The notes under the pieces: model-generated | Told to the model about the DNA's origin: nothing | Database searches by the model: none | The model's input: the letters and a program-made list of their open reading frames with translations, nothing else | Made by a program: the position numbers and the translations under genes | NCBI GenBank assembly: GCA_014843695.1 | Contig: CM026390.1 | Span: forward strand, 10,673,890 to 10,737,889 | Reading direction: 5' to 3' | Origin: Archivesica marissinica | Taxonomy: Eukaryota; Mollusca; Bivalvia; Venerida; Vesicomyidae | DNA length: 64,000 nucleotides | Shown here: in pieces, positions 35,467-49,665 of the stretch | Position numbering within the stretch: the first letter of the stretch is position 1 | Layout: each line of letters opens with the position of its first letter

Positions 35467-37889
35467 TGTATAAGTATATAAGCATGACATGTATAAGTGT
35501 ATAAGCATGACATGTATAAGTGTATAAGCATGACATGTATAAGTATATAAGCATGACATGTATAAGTGTATAAGCATGACATTTATAAGTATATAAGCAT
35601 GACATGTATAAGTGTATAAGCATGACATTTATAAGTATATAAGCATGCCATGTATAAGTATATAAGCATGACATGTATAAGTATATAAGCATGACATGTA
35701 TAAGTATATAAGCATGACATGTATAAGTATATAAGCATGACATGTATAAGTATATAAGCATGACATGTATAAGTATATAAGCATGACATGTATAAGTATA
35801 TAAGCATGACATGTATAAGTATATAAGCATGACATGTATAAGTATATAAGCATGACATGTATAAGTATATAAGCATGACATGTATAAGTATATAACATGA
35901 CATTATAAGTATATAAGCATGACATGTATAAGTATATAAGCATGACATTTATAAGTATATAAGCATGACATGTATAAGTATATAAGCATGACATGTATAA
36001 GTATATAAGCATGACATTTATAAGTATATAAGCATGACATGTATAAGTATATAAGCATGACATGTATAAGTATATAAGCATGACATGTATAAGTATATAA
36101 GCATGACATTTATAAGTATATAAGCATGACATTATAAGTATATAAGCATGACATTTATAAGTATATAAGCATGACATGTATAAGTATATAAACATGACAT
36201 TTATAAGTATATAAGCATGACATGTATAATATATAAGCATGACATGTATAAGTATATAAGCATGACATTATAAGTATATAAGCATGACATGTATAAGTAT
36301 ATAACATGACATTTATAAGTGTATAAGCATGACATGTATAAGTATATAAGCATGACATGTATAAGTATATAAGCATGACATGTATAAGTATATAAGCATG
36401 ACATGTATAAGTGTATAAGCATGACATGTATAAGTATATAAGCATGACATGTATAAGTGTATAAGCATGACATTTATAAGTATATAATAAGCATGACATG
36501 TATAAGTATATAAGCATGACATGTATAAGTGTATAAGCATGACATGTATAAGTATATAAGCATGACATGTATAAGTATATAAGCATGACATGTATAATTA
36601 TATAAGCATGACATGTATAATTATATAAGCATGACATGTATAAGTATATAAGCATGACATGTATAAGTATATAAGCATGACATGTATAAGTATATAAGCA
36701 TGACATGTATAATTATATAAGCATGACATGTATAATTATATAAGCATGACATGTATAAGTATATAAGCATGACATGTATAAGTATATAAGCATGACATGT
36801 ATAAGTATATAAGCATGACATGTATAAGTATATAAGCATGACATGTATAAGTATATAAGCATGACATGTATAAGTATATAAGCATGACATGTATAAGTGT
36901 ATAAGCATGACATGTATAAGTATATAAGCATGACATGTATAAGTATATAAGCATGACATGTATAAGTATATAAGCATGACATGTATAATTATATAAGCAT
37001 GACATGTATAAGTGTATAAGCATGACATGTATAAGTATATAAGCATGACATTTATAAGTGTATAAGCATGCCATGTATAAGTGTATAAGCATGACATGTA
37101 TAAGTATATAAGCATGACATGTATAAGTATATAAGCATGACATGTATAAGTATATAAGCATGCCATGTATAAGTGTATAAGCATGACATGTATAATTATA
37201 TAAGCATGACATGTATAAGTATATAAACATGACATTTATAAGTATATAAGCATGACATGTATAAGTATATAAGCATGCCATGTATAAGTGTATAAACATG
37301 ACATGTATAAGTATATAAGCATGACATGTATAAGTATATAAACATGACATTTATAAGTATATAAGCATGACATTTATAATTATATAAGCATGACATGTAT
37401 AAGTATATAAACATGCTATTTATAAGTATATAAGCATGCCATGTATAAGTATATAAGCATGACATTTATAAGTATATAAGCATGACATGTATAAGTATAT
37501 AAACATGACATTTATAAGTATATAAACATGACATTTATAAGTATATAAGCATGACATTTATAAGTATATAAGCATGACATGTATAAGTATATAAACATGA
37601 CATTTATAAGTATATAAACATGACATTTATAAGTATATAAGCATGACATTTATAATTATATAAGCATGACATTTATAAGTATATAAGCATGACATGTATA
37701 AGTATATAAACATGACATTTATAATTATATAAGCATGACATGTATAAGTATATAAACATGCCATTTATAAGTATATAAGCATGACATGTATAAGTGTATA
37801 AGCATGACATGTATAAGTGTATAAGCATGACATGTATAAGTATATAAGCATGACATGTATAAGTGTATAAGCATGACATTTATAAGTAT
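35467..37889. repeat. 23-bp minisatellite (about 105 units)
   Basis: Unit TGTATAAGTATATAAGCATG plus ACA, in near-perfect register. Variants TTTATAAG, GTGTATAAG and AATTATATAAG are interspersed, and occasional 22-bp units break the register. The left end is lost in the gap. Confidence 0.97.
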
Positions 37890-38440
37890 ATAATGTGCTA
37901 ATGTATAGGCATGACATTTATAAGTTTATAATGTGCTAATGTATAGGCATGACAGTTATAAGTTTATAATGTGCTAATGTATATACATGACAGTTATAAG
38001 TTTATAATGTGCTAATGTATAGGCATGACAGTTATAAGTTTATAATGTGCTAATGTATAGGCATGACAGTTATAAGTTTATAATGTGCTAATGTATAGGC
38101 ATGACAGTTATAAGTTTATAATGTGCTAATGTATAGGCATGACAGTTATAAGTTTATAATGTGCTAATGTATAGGCATGACAGTTATAAGTTTATAATGT
38201 GCTAATGTATAGGCATGACAGTTATAAGTTTATAATGTGCTAATGTATAGGCATGACAGTTATAAGTTTATAATGTGCTAATGTATAGGCATGACAGTTA
38301 TAAGTTTATAATGTGCTAATGTATAGGCATGACAGTTATAAGCTTACAATGTGCTAGTGTATATATACATGACATTTATATGTGTATATGCATGACAGTT
38401 ATAAGTTTATAATGTGCTGGTATATAAGCACGACATTTAT
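37890..38440. repeat. 38-bp minisatellite derived from the 23-bp unit (about 13-14 units)
   Basis: The unit reads ATAGGCATGACAGTTATAAG then TTTATAATGTGCTAATGT. The GCATGACA-TTATAAG-TATA part is the 23-bp unit, and the other 15 bp (ATGTGCTAATGTATA) are new. Central copies are identical. The last few decay toward 38440. Confidence 0.95.
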
Positions 38441-38563
38441 AAAATTTAACATTATGTAGATAAATGTTTTCCTTCAAACCAATTTAAAAAAATGAGAGAA
38501 AAAGAAGATACACTTCATTTTGTAAATTATAGTCGATCATTTGTAATTATGGTATGAAATTGA

Positions 38564-38675
38564 AATAAACGACGCCGTAAGTTTTCCCCTAATAAACGAC
38601 GCCGTAAGGTTTTCCCTAATAAACGACGCCGTAAGGTTTCCCCTAATAAACGACGCCGTAATGTTTCCCCTAATA
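38564..38675. repeat. 27-bp tandem repeat (4 units)
   Basis: Unit AATAAACGACGCCGTAAGG followed by TTTCCCCT, period 27, with single-base differences between copies. Confidence 0.92.
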
Positions 38676-38828
38676 GATCAACAACAAGAAAACATGTCGT
38701 GTATATAAATATTTGCTTTACTTTTACATGGGTCTGATACCTTCTGGATGTAAACAAATTAAACGTTGGAAACTTTGTTTTTGTAGACAATAAACTGCAT
38801 AAGTTTGTGACTTAATAAAATATTCTTC

Positions 38829-39126
38829 ACAAACGGATCTTTGGTCCAGTGATTAACACGTTGTACTGGTAATCCAGGGATCGCAGGTTCGATCCCCTGT
38901 ATGACCATAATAAAATTAACAGTCTTTCAGATGGGACATTACACCGAGGTCTCGTGTCGGTGCTTTAAATCGTGCAGGTAAAATAACCAGATGAGATTCT
39001 GGAATGGGTCTCTGTCTGGATCATTGCTATCCTCCAAAGATCTAAAATGACTAATCTCTTCAGGAGGCGTCGCTCATATGGGCAACCGGTAGCGACGATC
39101 AAGAAACGTAAAACACAAATACAAAC
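38829..39126 (+). mobile_element. tRNA-SINE inserted in the pyrimidine tract of the chitinase exon acceptor, 8-bp target-site duplication
   Basis: Same family as 17326-17618, with A box TGGTCCAGTGATT, B box GGTTCGATCCC, body with CCGAGGTCTCGTGTCGG and tail AAACGTAAAACACAAATAC. TATTCTTC flanks it (38821-38828 and 39127-39134). The right copy is part of the TTCTTCTTCTTATTGTAG acceptor of the exon at 39147, so the SINE separated the polypyrimidine tract from the original branch-point region. Inside the SINE, TGACTAATCTCTTCAG (39048-39063) resembles a branch site plus acceptor. Confidence 0.92.
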
Positions 39127-39146
39127 TATTCTTCTTCTTATTGTAG

Positions 39147-39333
39147 CAACGGTAAGAAGGGTATGTTACTACACCAACTGGGCACAGTACCGGAACGGCC
39201 CTGGCAAGTTCTTCCCGGAAAATGTGGACCCAAGCCTATGTACACATATTGTCTACGCGTTTGCCAAGATGGTGGGCAATCGTCTCGTTGCATTCGAGTG
39301 GAATGATGAATCAACCACTTGGATGAAGGGAAT
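39147..39333 (+). CDS. Chitinase (GH18) internal exon 1 of those seen: start of the catalytic domain
   Basis: The exon follows TTATTGTAG and ends before GTAAGT. It encodes [18 protein letters not shown], then [20 protein letters not shown] and EWNDESTTW, which is the first beta strand and following loop of a GH18 chitinase TIM barrel, with the cysteine pair of the family. It leaves 2 nt of a codon, and the exon at 51740 supplies 1 nt, giving Met in GMYDRF as in homologues. The enzyme would cleave beta-1,4-N-acetylglucosamine chains of chitin and is usually secreted. The residues just before RRVCYY would follow a signal peptide, whose exon was not found upstream. The next intron is 12.4 kb, mostly minisatellites. 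The phase at the start (2 nt) implies an upstream exon ending in phase 1. Confidence 0.93.
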
Positions 39334-39379
39334 GTAAGTACACTGTTGCGGACATAGATCAATGGAGTTGTGCTTTGAA

Positions 39380-39760
39380 TAATAATAATAAAAACTTTAT
39401 TTTACGAAGGAGCTCATATCACACAGGGCTAATACAAATAAGGCCATCAACATATATACAATGACACATTAATTAAAGAAACACTACATGTTAAGTACAG
39501 TATTGAGCAATAAGTGGAAGCTCATCTATTATGTATGTATATATACGAGATTTCTATGTTTCTGTTGGCTTATTCCATATTAAATATCGAGTTTTAAAGA
39601 TATTGAGTGTGTTGGAATATTGAATATAATGAGGTAGTGAATTCCAAATGGAAGAACCTGAATAAACAAAAGTATATAATAATAAGGGGTAATTGGGCGA
39701 TGACACCGGCAAGAATGATCTTCCATTTGTTTTCCGATACGAAAGTAATGTGGCCAAATA
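39380..39760 (-). pseudogene. LINE 3' fragment in the chitinase intron
   Basis: On the minus strand, FVYSGSSIWNSLPHYIQYS (about 39660-39600) and FKTRYLIWNK match the extreme C-terminus of a LINE ORF2. A 3' UTR follows, ending in an (ATT)n tail near 39380-39395. It is 5'-truncated. Confidence 0.72.
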
Positions 39761-40400
39761 TCCCTCCTAGGGTGTTTTCCCCAATGTATCTCAGAATGCT
39801 TTTCTTTCGCGTTCCGAATGTTTTTCGTTTACTTTCCGAATGTTTCAGTATGGTTTCAGAATGCCTTCAGAATAGACTGAATACTTCCCGCATGTTGACT
39901 TCGAAAGGTTTTCTTTCCGTATGCTTTCCGAATGCTTACAGAACACTGCGAATCGATCTAAAATGGACCGAAATATGTCCGCATGCTTTCAGAACACTGC
40001 GAATCGACCTAGAATGGACCGAACTATGTCCGCATGCTTTCCGAGCGCATTCGGAAAACCTTCCACGTGTGCTCAGTCTATTCTGGTTGTTCGGAAAACA
40101 TACGGAACCCAGCACTTCCAAATTTTCATTCCGAATGCACAAGGAACTAAACGCATGCTTCCCGAACATTTTCCGTACATGCCGTATGGTTCTAGAATGA
40201 TTGGATTGTCGATGAACATTCATTTCAACATGCACATCCAATTTTTGGATCTACCGAATGCAGTTCCGTATGTATCCGAACGGTCAGTATGCTCATAGAG
40301 CACACGGAATGCTTCCCGAATATGATCCATTCGCTCACCGAACACCCAAATTCCTATTCGGAAAACGGACGGAATGGCATTCGGGCCAGTGTGATCGGAC
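39761..40400. repeat. Degenerate region dense in CCGAATG/CATTCGG, with a 51-bp tandem pair
   Basis: About nine copies of TTCCGAATG or its complement are scattered in 600 bp in both orientations, along with CCGTATG and CAGAATG near-matches. A 51-bp block holding AGAACACTGCGAATCGA and ATGGACCGAA occurs twice in tandem (about 39945-40045). No coding potential was accepted. Confidence 0.65.
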
Positions 40401-40483
40401 CATTAGGAGGTGGTATGCTACACAAATATATTAGAGCGACACTATATCGTATGGAATAAAGATATCATAAAAATAGAAATTAT

Positions 40484-43400
40484 ACGTAAACATAGCAATA
40501 CTACTACACATTGTACGTACACGTAGCAATACTACTACACATTGTACGTACACGTTACAATACAACTACACACTGTACGTACACGTAGCAATACTAGTAC
40601 ACATTGTACGTACACGTAGCAATACTACTACACATTGTACGTACACGTAGCAATACTACTACACATTGTACGTACACGTAGCAATACTACTACACATTGT
40701 ACGTACAAGTAGCAATACTACTACACATTGTACGTACACGTTACAATACAACTACACACTGTACGTACACGTAGCAATACTACTACACATTGTACGTACA
40801 CGTTACAATACAACTACACACTGTACGTACACGTAGCAATACTACTACACATTGTACGTACACGTTACAATACTACTACACATTGTACGTACACGTAGCA
40901 ATACTAATACACATTGTACGTACACGTTACAATACTACTACACATTGTACGTACACGTTACAATACAACTACACACTGTACGTACACGTTACAATACTAG
41001 TACACACTGTACGTACACGTTACAATACAACTACACACTGTACGTACACGTTACAATACAACTACACATTGTACGTACACGTTACAATACTACTACACAT
41101 TGTACGTACACGTAGCAATACTACTACACATTGTACGTACATGTTACAATACTACTACTACACATTGTACGTACACGTTACAATACAACTACACACTGTA
41201 CGTACACGTTACAATACTAGTACACATTGTACGTACACGTAGCAATACAACTACACATTTTACGTACAAGTTGCAATACTACTACACATTGTACGTACAA
41301 GTAGCAATACTACTACACATTGTACGTACACGTTACAATACAACTACACATTGTACGTACACGTTACAATACTACTACACATTGTACGTAAACGTTACAA
41401 TACTACTACACATTGTACGTACACGTTACAATACTACTACACATTGTACGTAAACGTTACAATACTACTACACAGTGTACGTACAAGTAGCAATACTACT
41501 ACACAGTGTTCGTACAAGTAGCATTACAACTAAACATTGTACGTACAAGTTGCAATACAACTACACATTTTACGTACAAGTTACAATACTACTATATATT
41601 TTATGTACAAGTAGCAATACTACTACATATTTTACGTACAAGTAGCAATACTACTACACATTGTATGTACAGGTTACAATACTACTACACATTGTACGTA
41701 CAAGTTACAATAATACTACACATTGTACGTACAGGTTACAATACTACTACACATTGTACGTACAGGTTACAATACTACTACACATTGTACGTACAAGTAG
41801 CAATACTACTACACATTGTACGTACATGTTACAATACTACTACACATTGTACGTACAAGTAGCATTACTACTACACATTGTACGTACACGTTACAATACA
41901 ACTACACATTGTACGTACACGTTACAATACTAGTACACATTGTACGTACACGTTACAATACAACTACACATTGTACGTACACGTTACAATACTACTACAC
42001 ATTGTACGTACAAGTAGCAATACTACTACACATTGTACGTACACGTTACAATACTACTACACATTGTACGTACAAGTAGCAATACTACTACACATTGTAC
42101 GTACACGTTACAATACAACTACACATTGTACGTACAGGTAGCAATACTACTACACATTGTACGTACAAGTAGCAATACTACTACACATTGTACGTACACG
42201 TTACAATACAACTACACATTGTACGTACACGTTACAATACTACTACACATTGTACGTACACGTTACAATACTACTACACATTGTACGTACAAATAGCAAT
42301 ACTACTACACATTGTACGTACACGTAGCAATACTACTACACATTGTACGTACAAATAGCAATATTACTACACATTGTACGTACATATTACAATACAACTA
42401 CACATTTTACGTACATGTTGCAATGCTACTACACATTTTACGTACAAGTTGCAATGCTACTACATATTGTACGTACACTTTACAATACTACTACGCATTG
42501 TACGTACAAGTAGCAATACTACTACACATTGTACGTACAGGTAGCAATACTACTACACAGTGTACGTACACGTAGCAATACTACTACACATTGTACGTAC
42601 ACGTTACATTACTACTACACATTGTACGTACACGTTACAATACTACTACACACTGTACGTACACGTTACAATACTACTACACATTGTACGTACAAGTAGC
42701 AATACTACTACACATTGTACGTACACGTAGCAATACTACTACACATTGTACGTACATGTTACAATACTACTACACATTGTACATACAAGTTACAATACAA
42801 CTACACATTGTACGTACACGTTACAATACTACTACACATTGTACGTACATGTTACAATACTACTACACATTGTACGTACACGTAGCAATACTACTACACA
42901 TTGTACGTACACGTTACAATACTACTACACATTGTACGTACAAGTAGCAATACTACTACACATTGTACGTACACGTAGCAATACTACTACACATTGTACG
43001 TACACGTTACAATACTACTACACATTGTACGTACATGTTACAATACTACTACACATTGTACGTACATGTTACAATACTACTACACATTGTACGTACATGT
43101 TACAATACTACTACACATTGTACGTACATGTTACAATACTACTACACATTGTACGTACATGTTACAATACTACTACACATTGTACGTACACGTTACAATA
43201 CTACTACACATTGTACGTGCATGTTACAATACTACTACACATTGTACGTACACGTAGCAATACTACTACACATTGTACGTACACGTTACAATACTACTAC
43301 ACATTGTACGAACAAGTAGCAATACTACTACACATTGTACGTACACGTTACAATACTACTACACATTGTACGTACAAGTAGCAATACTACTACACATTGT

Positions 43401-46400
43401 ACGTTCACGTTACAATACTACTACACATTGTACGTACAAGTAGCATTACTACTACACATTGTACGTACACGTAGCATTACTACTACACATTGTACGTACA
43501 GGTTACAATACTACTACACATTGTACGTACAAGTAGCATTACTACTAAACATTATACGTACAAGTAGCATTACTACTACACATTGTACGTACACGTTACA
43601 ATACAACTACACATTGTACGTACAGGTTATAATACTACTACACATTGTACGTACACGTTACAATACTACTACACATTGTACGTACATGTTACAATACTAC
43701 TACACATTGTACGTACACGTTACAATACTACTACACAGTGTACGTACAGGTTACAATACTACTACACATTGTACGTACATGTTACAATACTACTACACAT
43801 TGTACGTACACGTTACAATACTACTACATATTGTACGTACACGTTACAATACTACTACACATTGTACGTACACGTTACAATACAACTACACATTGTACGT
43901 ACACGTTACAATACTACTACACATTGTACGTACAAGTAGCAATACTACTAAACAGTGTACGTACAAGTAGCAATACTACTACACATTGTACGTACACGTT
44001 ACAATACTACTACACATTGTACGTACATGTTACAATACTACTACACATTGTACGTACACGTAGCAATACTACTACACATTGTACGTACACGTTACAATAC
44101 TACTACACATTGTACGTACATGTTACAATACTACTACACACTGTACGTACACGTTACAATACTACTACACATTGTACGTACATGTTATAATACTACTACA
44201 CATTTTACGTACAAATAACAATATAACTACACATTGTACGTACACGTTACAATACAACTACACATTTTACGTACAAATAGCAATACTACTACACATTGTA
44301 CGTACAAGTAGCAATACTACTACACATTGTACGTACATGTAGCATTGCTACTACACATTGTACGTACAAATAGCAATACTACTACACATTGTACGTACAT
44401 GTTACAATACTACTACACATTGTACGTACACGTTACAATACTACTACACATTGTACGTACACGTTACAATACTACTACACATTGTACGTACACGTTACAA
44501 TACAACTACACATTGTACATACAAGTTACAATACTACTACACATTGTACGTACACGTTACAATACTACTACACATTGTACGTACACGTTACAATACAACT
44601 ACACATTGTACATACAAGTTACAATACAACTACACATTGTACGTACAAGTTACAATACAACTACACATTGTACGTACACGTTACAATACTACTACACATT
44701 GTACGTACACGTTACAATACTACTACACATTGTACGTACACGTTACAATACTACTACACATTGTACGTACAAGTAGCAATACTACTACACATTGTACGTA
44801 CACGTTACAATACAACTACACATTGTACGTACAAGTTACAATACTACTACACATTGTACGCACACGTTACAATACTACTACACATTGTACGTACACGTTA
44901 CAATACTACTACACATTGTACGTGCACGTTACAATACAACTACACACTGTACGTACACGTTACAATACTACTACACATTGTACGTACACGTTACAATACA
45001 ACTACACATTGTACGTACACGTTACAATACTACTACACATTGTACGTACACGTTACAATACTACTACACATTGTACGTACACATTACAATACTACTACAC
45101 ATTGTACGTACAAGTAGCAATACTACTAAACAGTGTACGTACAAGTAGCAATACTACTACACATTGTACGTACACGTTACAATACTACTACACATTGTAC
45201 GTACATGTTACAATACTACTACACATTGTACGTACACGTTACAATACTACTACACATTGTACGTACATGTTACAATACTACTACACATTGTACGTACACG
45301 TTACAATACTACTACACAGTGTACGTACATGTTACAATACTACTACACATTGTACGTACACGTTACAATACTACTACACATTTTACGTACAAATAACAAT
45401 ATAACTACACATTGTACGTACACGTTACAATACAACTACACATTTTACGTACACATAGCAATAATACTACACATTGTACGTACACGTTATAATACTACTA
45501 CACATTTTACGTACAAATAACAATATAACTACACATTGTACGTACACGTTACAATACTACTACACATTGTACGTACACGTTACAATACAACTACACATTG
45601 TACGTACAAGTTACAATACTACTACACATTGTACGTACACGTTACAATACTACTACACATTGTACGTACACGTTACAATACTACTACACATTGTACGTAC
45701 ACGTTACAATACTACTACACATTGTACGTACAAGTAGCAATACTACTACACATTGTACGTACACGTTACAATACTACTACACATTGTACGTACAGGTAGC
45801 AATACTACTACACATTGTACGTACACGTTACAATACTAGTACACAGTGTACGTACAGGTAGCAATACTACTACACATTGTACGTACACGTTACAATACTA
45901 GTACACATTGTACGTACACGTTACACTACTACTACACATTGTACGTACACGTTACAATACTACTACATAGTGAACGTACACGTTACAATACTACTACACA
46001 TTGTACGTACACGTTACAATACTACTACACAGTGTACGTACACGTTACAATACTACTACACATTGTACGTATAAGTAGCAATACTACTACACAGTGTACG
46101 TACACGTTACAATACTACTACACATTGTACGTACAAGTAGCAATACTACTACACATTGTACGTACACGTTACAATACTACTACACATTGTACGTACACGT
46201 TACAATACAACTACACATTGTACGTACAAGTTACAATACTACTACACATTGTACGTACACGTTACAATACTACTACACAGTGTACGTACACGTTACAATA
46301 CTACTACACATTGTACGTACACGTTACAATACTACTACACATTGTACGTACACGTTACAATACTACTACACATTGTACGTACACGTTACAATACAACTAC

Positions 46401-48356
46401 ACATTGTACATACAAGTTACAATACTACTACACATTGTACGTACACGTTACAATACTACTACACATTGTACGTACACGTTACAATACAACTACACATTGT
46501 ACATACAAGTTACAATACAACTACACATTGTACGTACAAGTTACAATACAACTACACATTGTACGTACACGTTACAATACTACTACACATTGTACGTACA
46601 CGTTACAATACTACTACACATTGTACGTACACGTTACAATACTACTACACATTGTACGTACAAGTAGCAATACTACTACACATTGTACGTACACGTTACA
46701 ATACAACTACACATTGTACGTACAAGTTACAATACTACTACACATTGTACGCACACGTTACAATACTACTACACATTGTACGTACACGTTACAATACTAC
46801 TACACATTGTACGTGCACGTTACAATACAACTACACACTGTACGTACACGTTACAATACTACTACACATTGTACGTACACGTTACAATTCAACTACACAT
46901 TGTACGTACACGTTACAATACTACTACACATTGTACGTACACGTTACAATACTACTACACATTGTACGTACACATTACAATACTACTACACATTGTACGT
47001 ACAAGTAGCAATACTACTAAACAGTGTACGTACAAGTAGCAATACTACTACACATTGTACGTACACGTTACAATACTACTACACATTGTACGTACATGTT
47101 ACAATACTACTACACATTGTACGTACACGTTACAATACTACTACACATTGTACGTACATGTTACAATACTACTACACATTGTACGTACACGTTACAATAC
47201 TACTACACAGTGTACGTACATGTTACAATACTACTACACATTGTACGTACACGTTACAATACTACTACACATTTTACGTACAAATAACAATATAACTACA
47301 CATTGTACGTACACGTTACAATACAACTACACATTTTACGTACAAATAGCAATAATACTACACATTGTACGTACACGTTATAATACTACTACACATTTTA
47401 CGTACAAATAACAATATAACTACACATTGTACGTACACGTTACAATACTACTACACATTGTACGTACACGTTACAATACAACTACACATTGTACGTACAA
47501 GTTACAATACTACTACACATTGTACGTACACGTTACAATACTACTACACATTGTACGTACACGTTACAATACTACTACACATTGTACGTACACGTTACAA
47601 TACTACTACACATTGTACGTACAAGTAGCAATACTACTACACATTGTACGTACACGTTACAATACTACTACACATTGTACGTACAGGTAGCAATACTACT
47701 ACACATTGTACGTACACGTTACAATACTAGTACACATTGTACGTACAGGTAGCAATACTACTACACATTGTACGTACACGTTACAATACTAGTACACATT
47801 GTACGTACACGTTACAATACTACTACACATTGTACGTACACGTTACAATACTACTACATAGTGAACGTACACGTTACAATACTACTACACATTGTACGTA
47901 CACGTTACAATACTACTACACAGTGTACGTACACGTTACAATACTACTACACATTGTACGTATAAGTAGCAATACTACTACACAGTGTACGTACACGTTA
48001 CAATACTACTACACATTGTACGTACAAGTAGCAATACTACTACACATTGTACGTACACGTTACAATACTACTACACATTGTACGTACACGTTACAATACA
48101 ACTACACATTGTACGTACAAGTTACAATACTACTACACATTGTACGTACACGTTACAATACTACTACACATTGTACGTACACGTTACAATACTACTACAC
48201 ATTGTACGTACACGTTACAATACTACTACACATTGTACGTACAAGTAGCTATACTACTACACATTGTACGTACAAGTAGCAATACTACTACACATTGTAC
48301 GTACAAGTAGCAATACTACTACACATTGTACGTACACGTAGCATTACTACTACACA
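40484..48356. repeat. 31-bp minisatellite (about 250 units) in the first chitinase intron
   Basis: Unit GTACGTACACGTTACAATAC plus TACTACACATT, with variants CAAGTAGCAATAC, CATGTTACAATAC and AACTACAC. Each unit carries the 10-bp palindrome TGTACGTACA. A block of 1,891 bp (61 units) is repeated in tandem: variant patterns near 44792, 45133, 45474, 45536, 45846 and 46094 recur exactly 1,891 bp later with few differences. No stops occur in some frames, giving long but meaningless open frames. Confidence 0.97.
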
Positions 48357-49068
48357 TTGTACGTACAAGTAGCATTACTCTACACATTGTACGTACAAGT
48401 AGCATTACTCTACACATTGTACGTACAAGTAGCATTACTCTACACATTGTACGTACAAGTAGCATTACTCTACACATTGTACGTACAAGTAGCATTACTC
48501 TACACATTGTACGTACAAGTAGCATTACTCTACACATTGTACGTACAAGTAGCATTACTCTACACATTGTACGTACAAGTAGCATTACTCTACACATTGT
48601 ACGTACAAGTAGCATTACTCTACACATTGTACGTACAAGTAGCATTACTCTACACATTGTACGTACAAGTAGCATTACTCTACACATTGTACGTACAAGT
48701 AGCATTACTCTACACATTGTACGTACAAGTAGCATTACTCTACACATTGTACGTACAAGTAGCATTACTCTACACATTGTACGTACAAGTAGCATTACTA
48801 CTACACATTTTACGTACAAGTAGCATTACTCTACACATTGTACGTACAAGTAGCATTACTCTACACATTGTACGTACAAGTAGCATTACTCTACACATTG
48901 TACGTACAAGTAGCATTACTCTACACATTGTACGTACAAGTAGCATTACTCTACACATTGTACGTACAAGTAGCATTACTCTACACATTGTACGTACAAG
49001 TAGCATTACTCTACACATTGTACGTACAAGTAGCATTACTCTACACATTGTACGTACAAGTAGCAATA
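48357..49068. repeat. Homogenised 30-bp block (about 23 units)
   Basis: The unit is TACACATTGTACGTACAAGT plus AGCATTACTC, a 1-nt-shorter derivative of the 31-bp unit. Copies are identical apart from one 31-bp unit near 48790, so this block expanded recently compared with the diverged array before it. Confidence 0.97.
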
Positions 49069-49070
49069 TG

Positions 49071-49665
49071 AATAAGAATACAGTAATTATATGGAATAAC
49101 TTACGGACATCATATTAAGGGTAGTTGTATGTTGAATACAGTAATTATATGGAATAACTTACGGACATCATATTAAGGGTAGTTGTATGTTGAATACAGT
49201 AATTATATGGAATAACTTACGGACATCATATTAAGGGTAGTTGTATGTTGAATACAGTAATTATATGGAATAACTTACGGACATCATATTAAGGGTAGTT
49301 GTATGTTGAATACAGTAATTATATGGAATAACTTACGGACATCATATTAAGGGTAGTTGTATGTTGAATACAGTAATTATATGGAATAACATACGGACAT
49401 CATATTAAGGGTAGTTGTATGTTGAATACAGTAATTATATGGAATAACTTACGGACATCATATTAAGGGTAGTTGTATGTTGAATACAGTAATTATATGG
49501 AATAACTTATGGACATCATATTAAGGGTAGTTGTATGTTGAATACAGTAATTATATGGAATAACATACGGACATCATATCAAGGGTTGTTGTATGTTGAA
49601 TACAGTAATTGTATGGAATAACTTACGGACATTATATCAAAGAAGTTGTATGTTGAATACAATAC
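49071..49665. repeat. 58-bp minisatellite (about 10 units)
   Basis: The unit contains CAGTAATTATATGGAATAAC, TTACGGACATCATATTAAGG and GTAGTTGTATGTTGAATA. The first eight copies are nearly identical and the last two degrade. Confidence 0.96.

Noticed and set aside
39047..39146. A signal peptide for the chitinase (hydrophobic TILLLIVAT before RRVCYY)
   Set aside because: The hydrophobic run is the translated pyrimidine tract and the upstream Met lies in a SINE. A spliced upstream exon is far more likely.
40790..48823. Open frames of 80-380 codons in the 31-bp and 30-bp arrays
   Set aside because: Same reason: they are periodic translation of a stop-poor minisatellite inside a chitinase intron.
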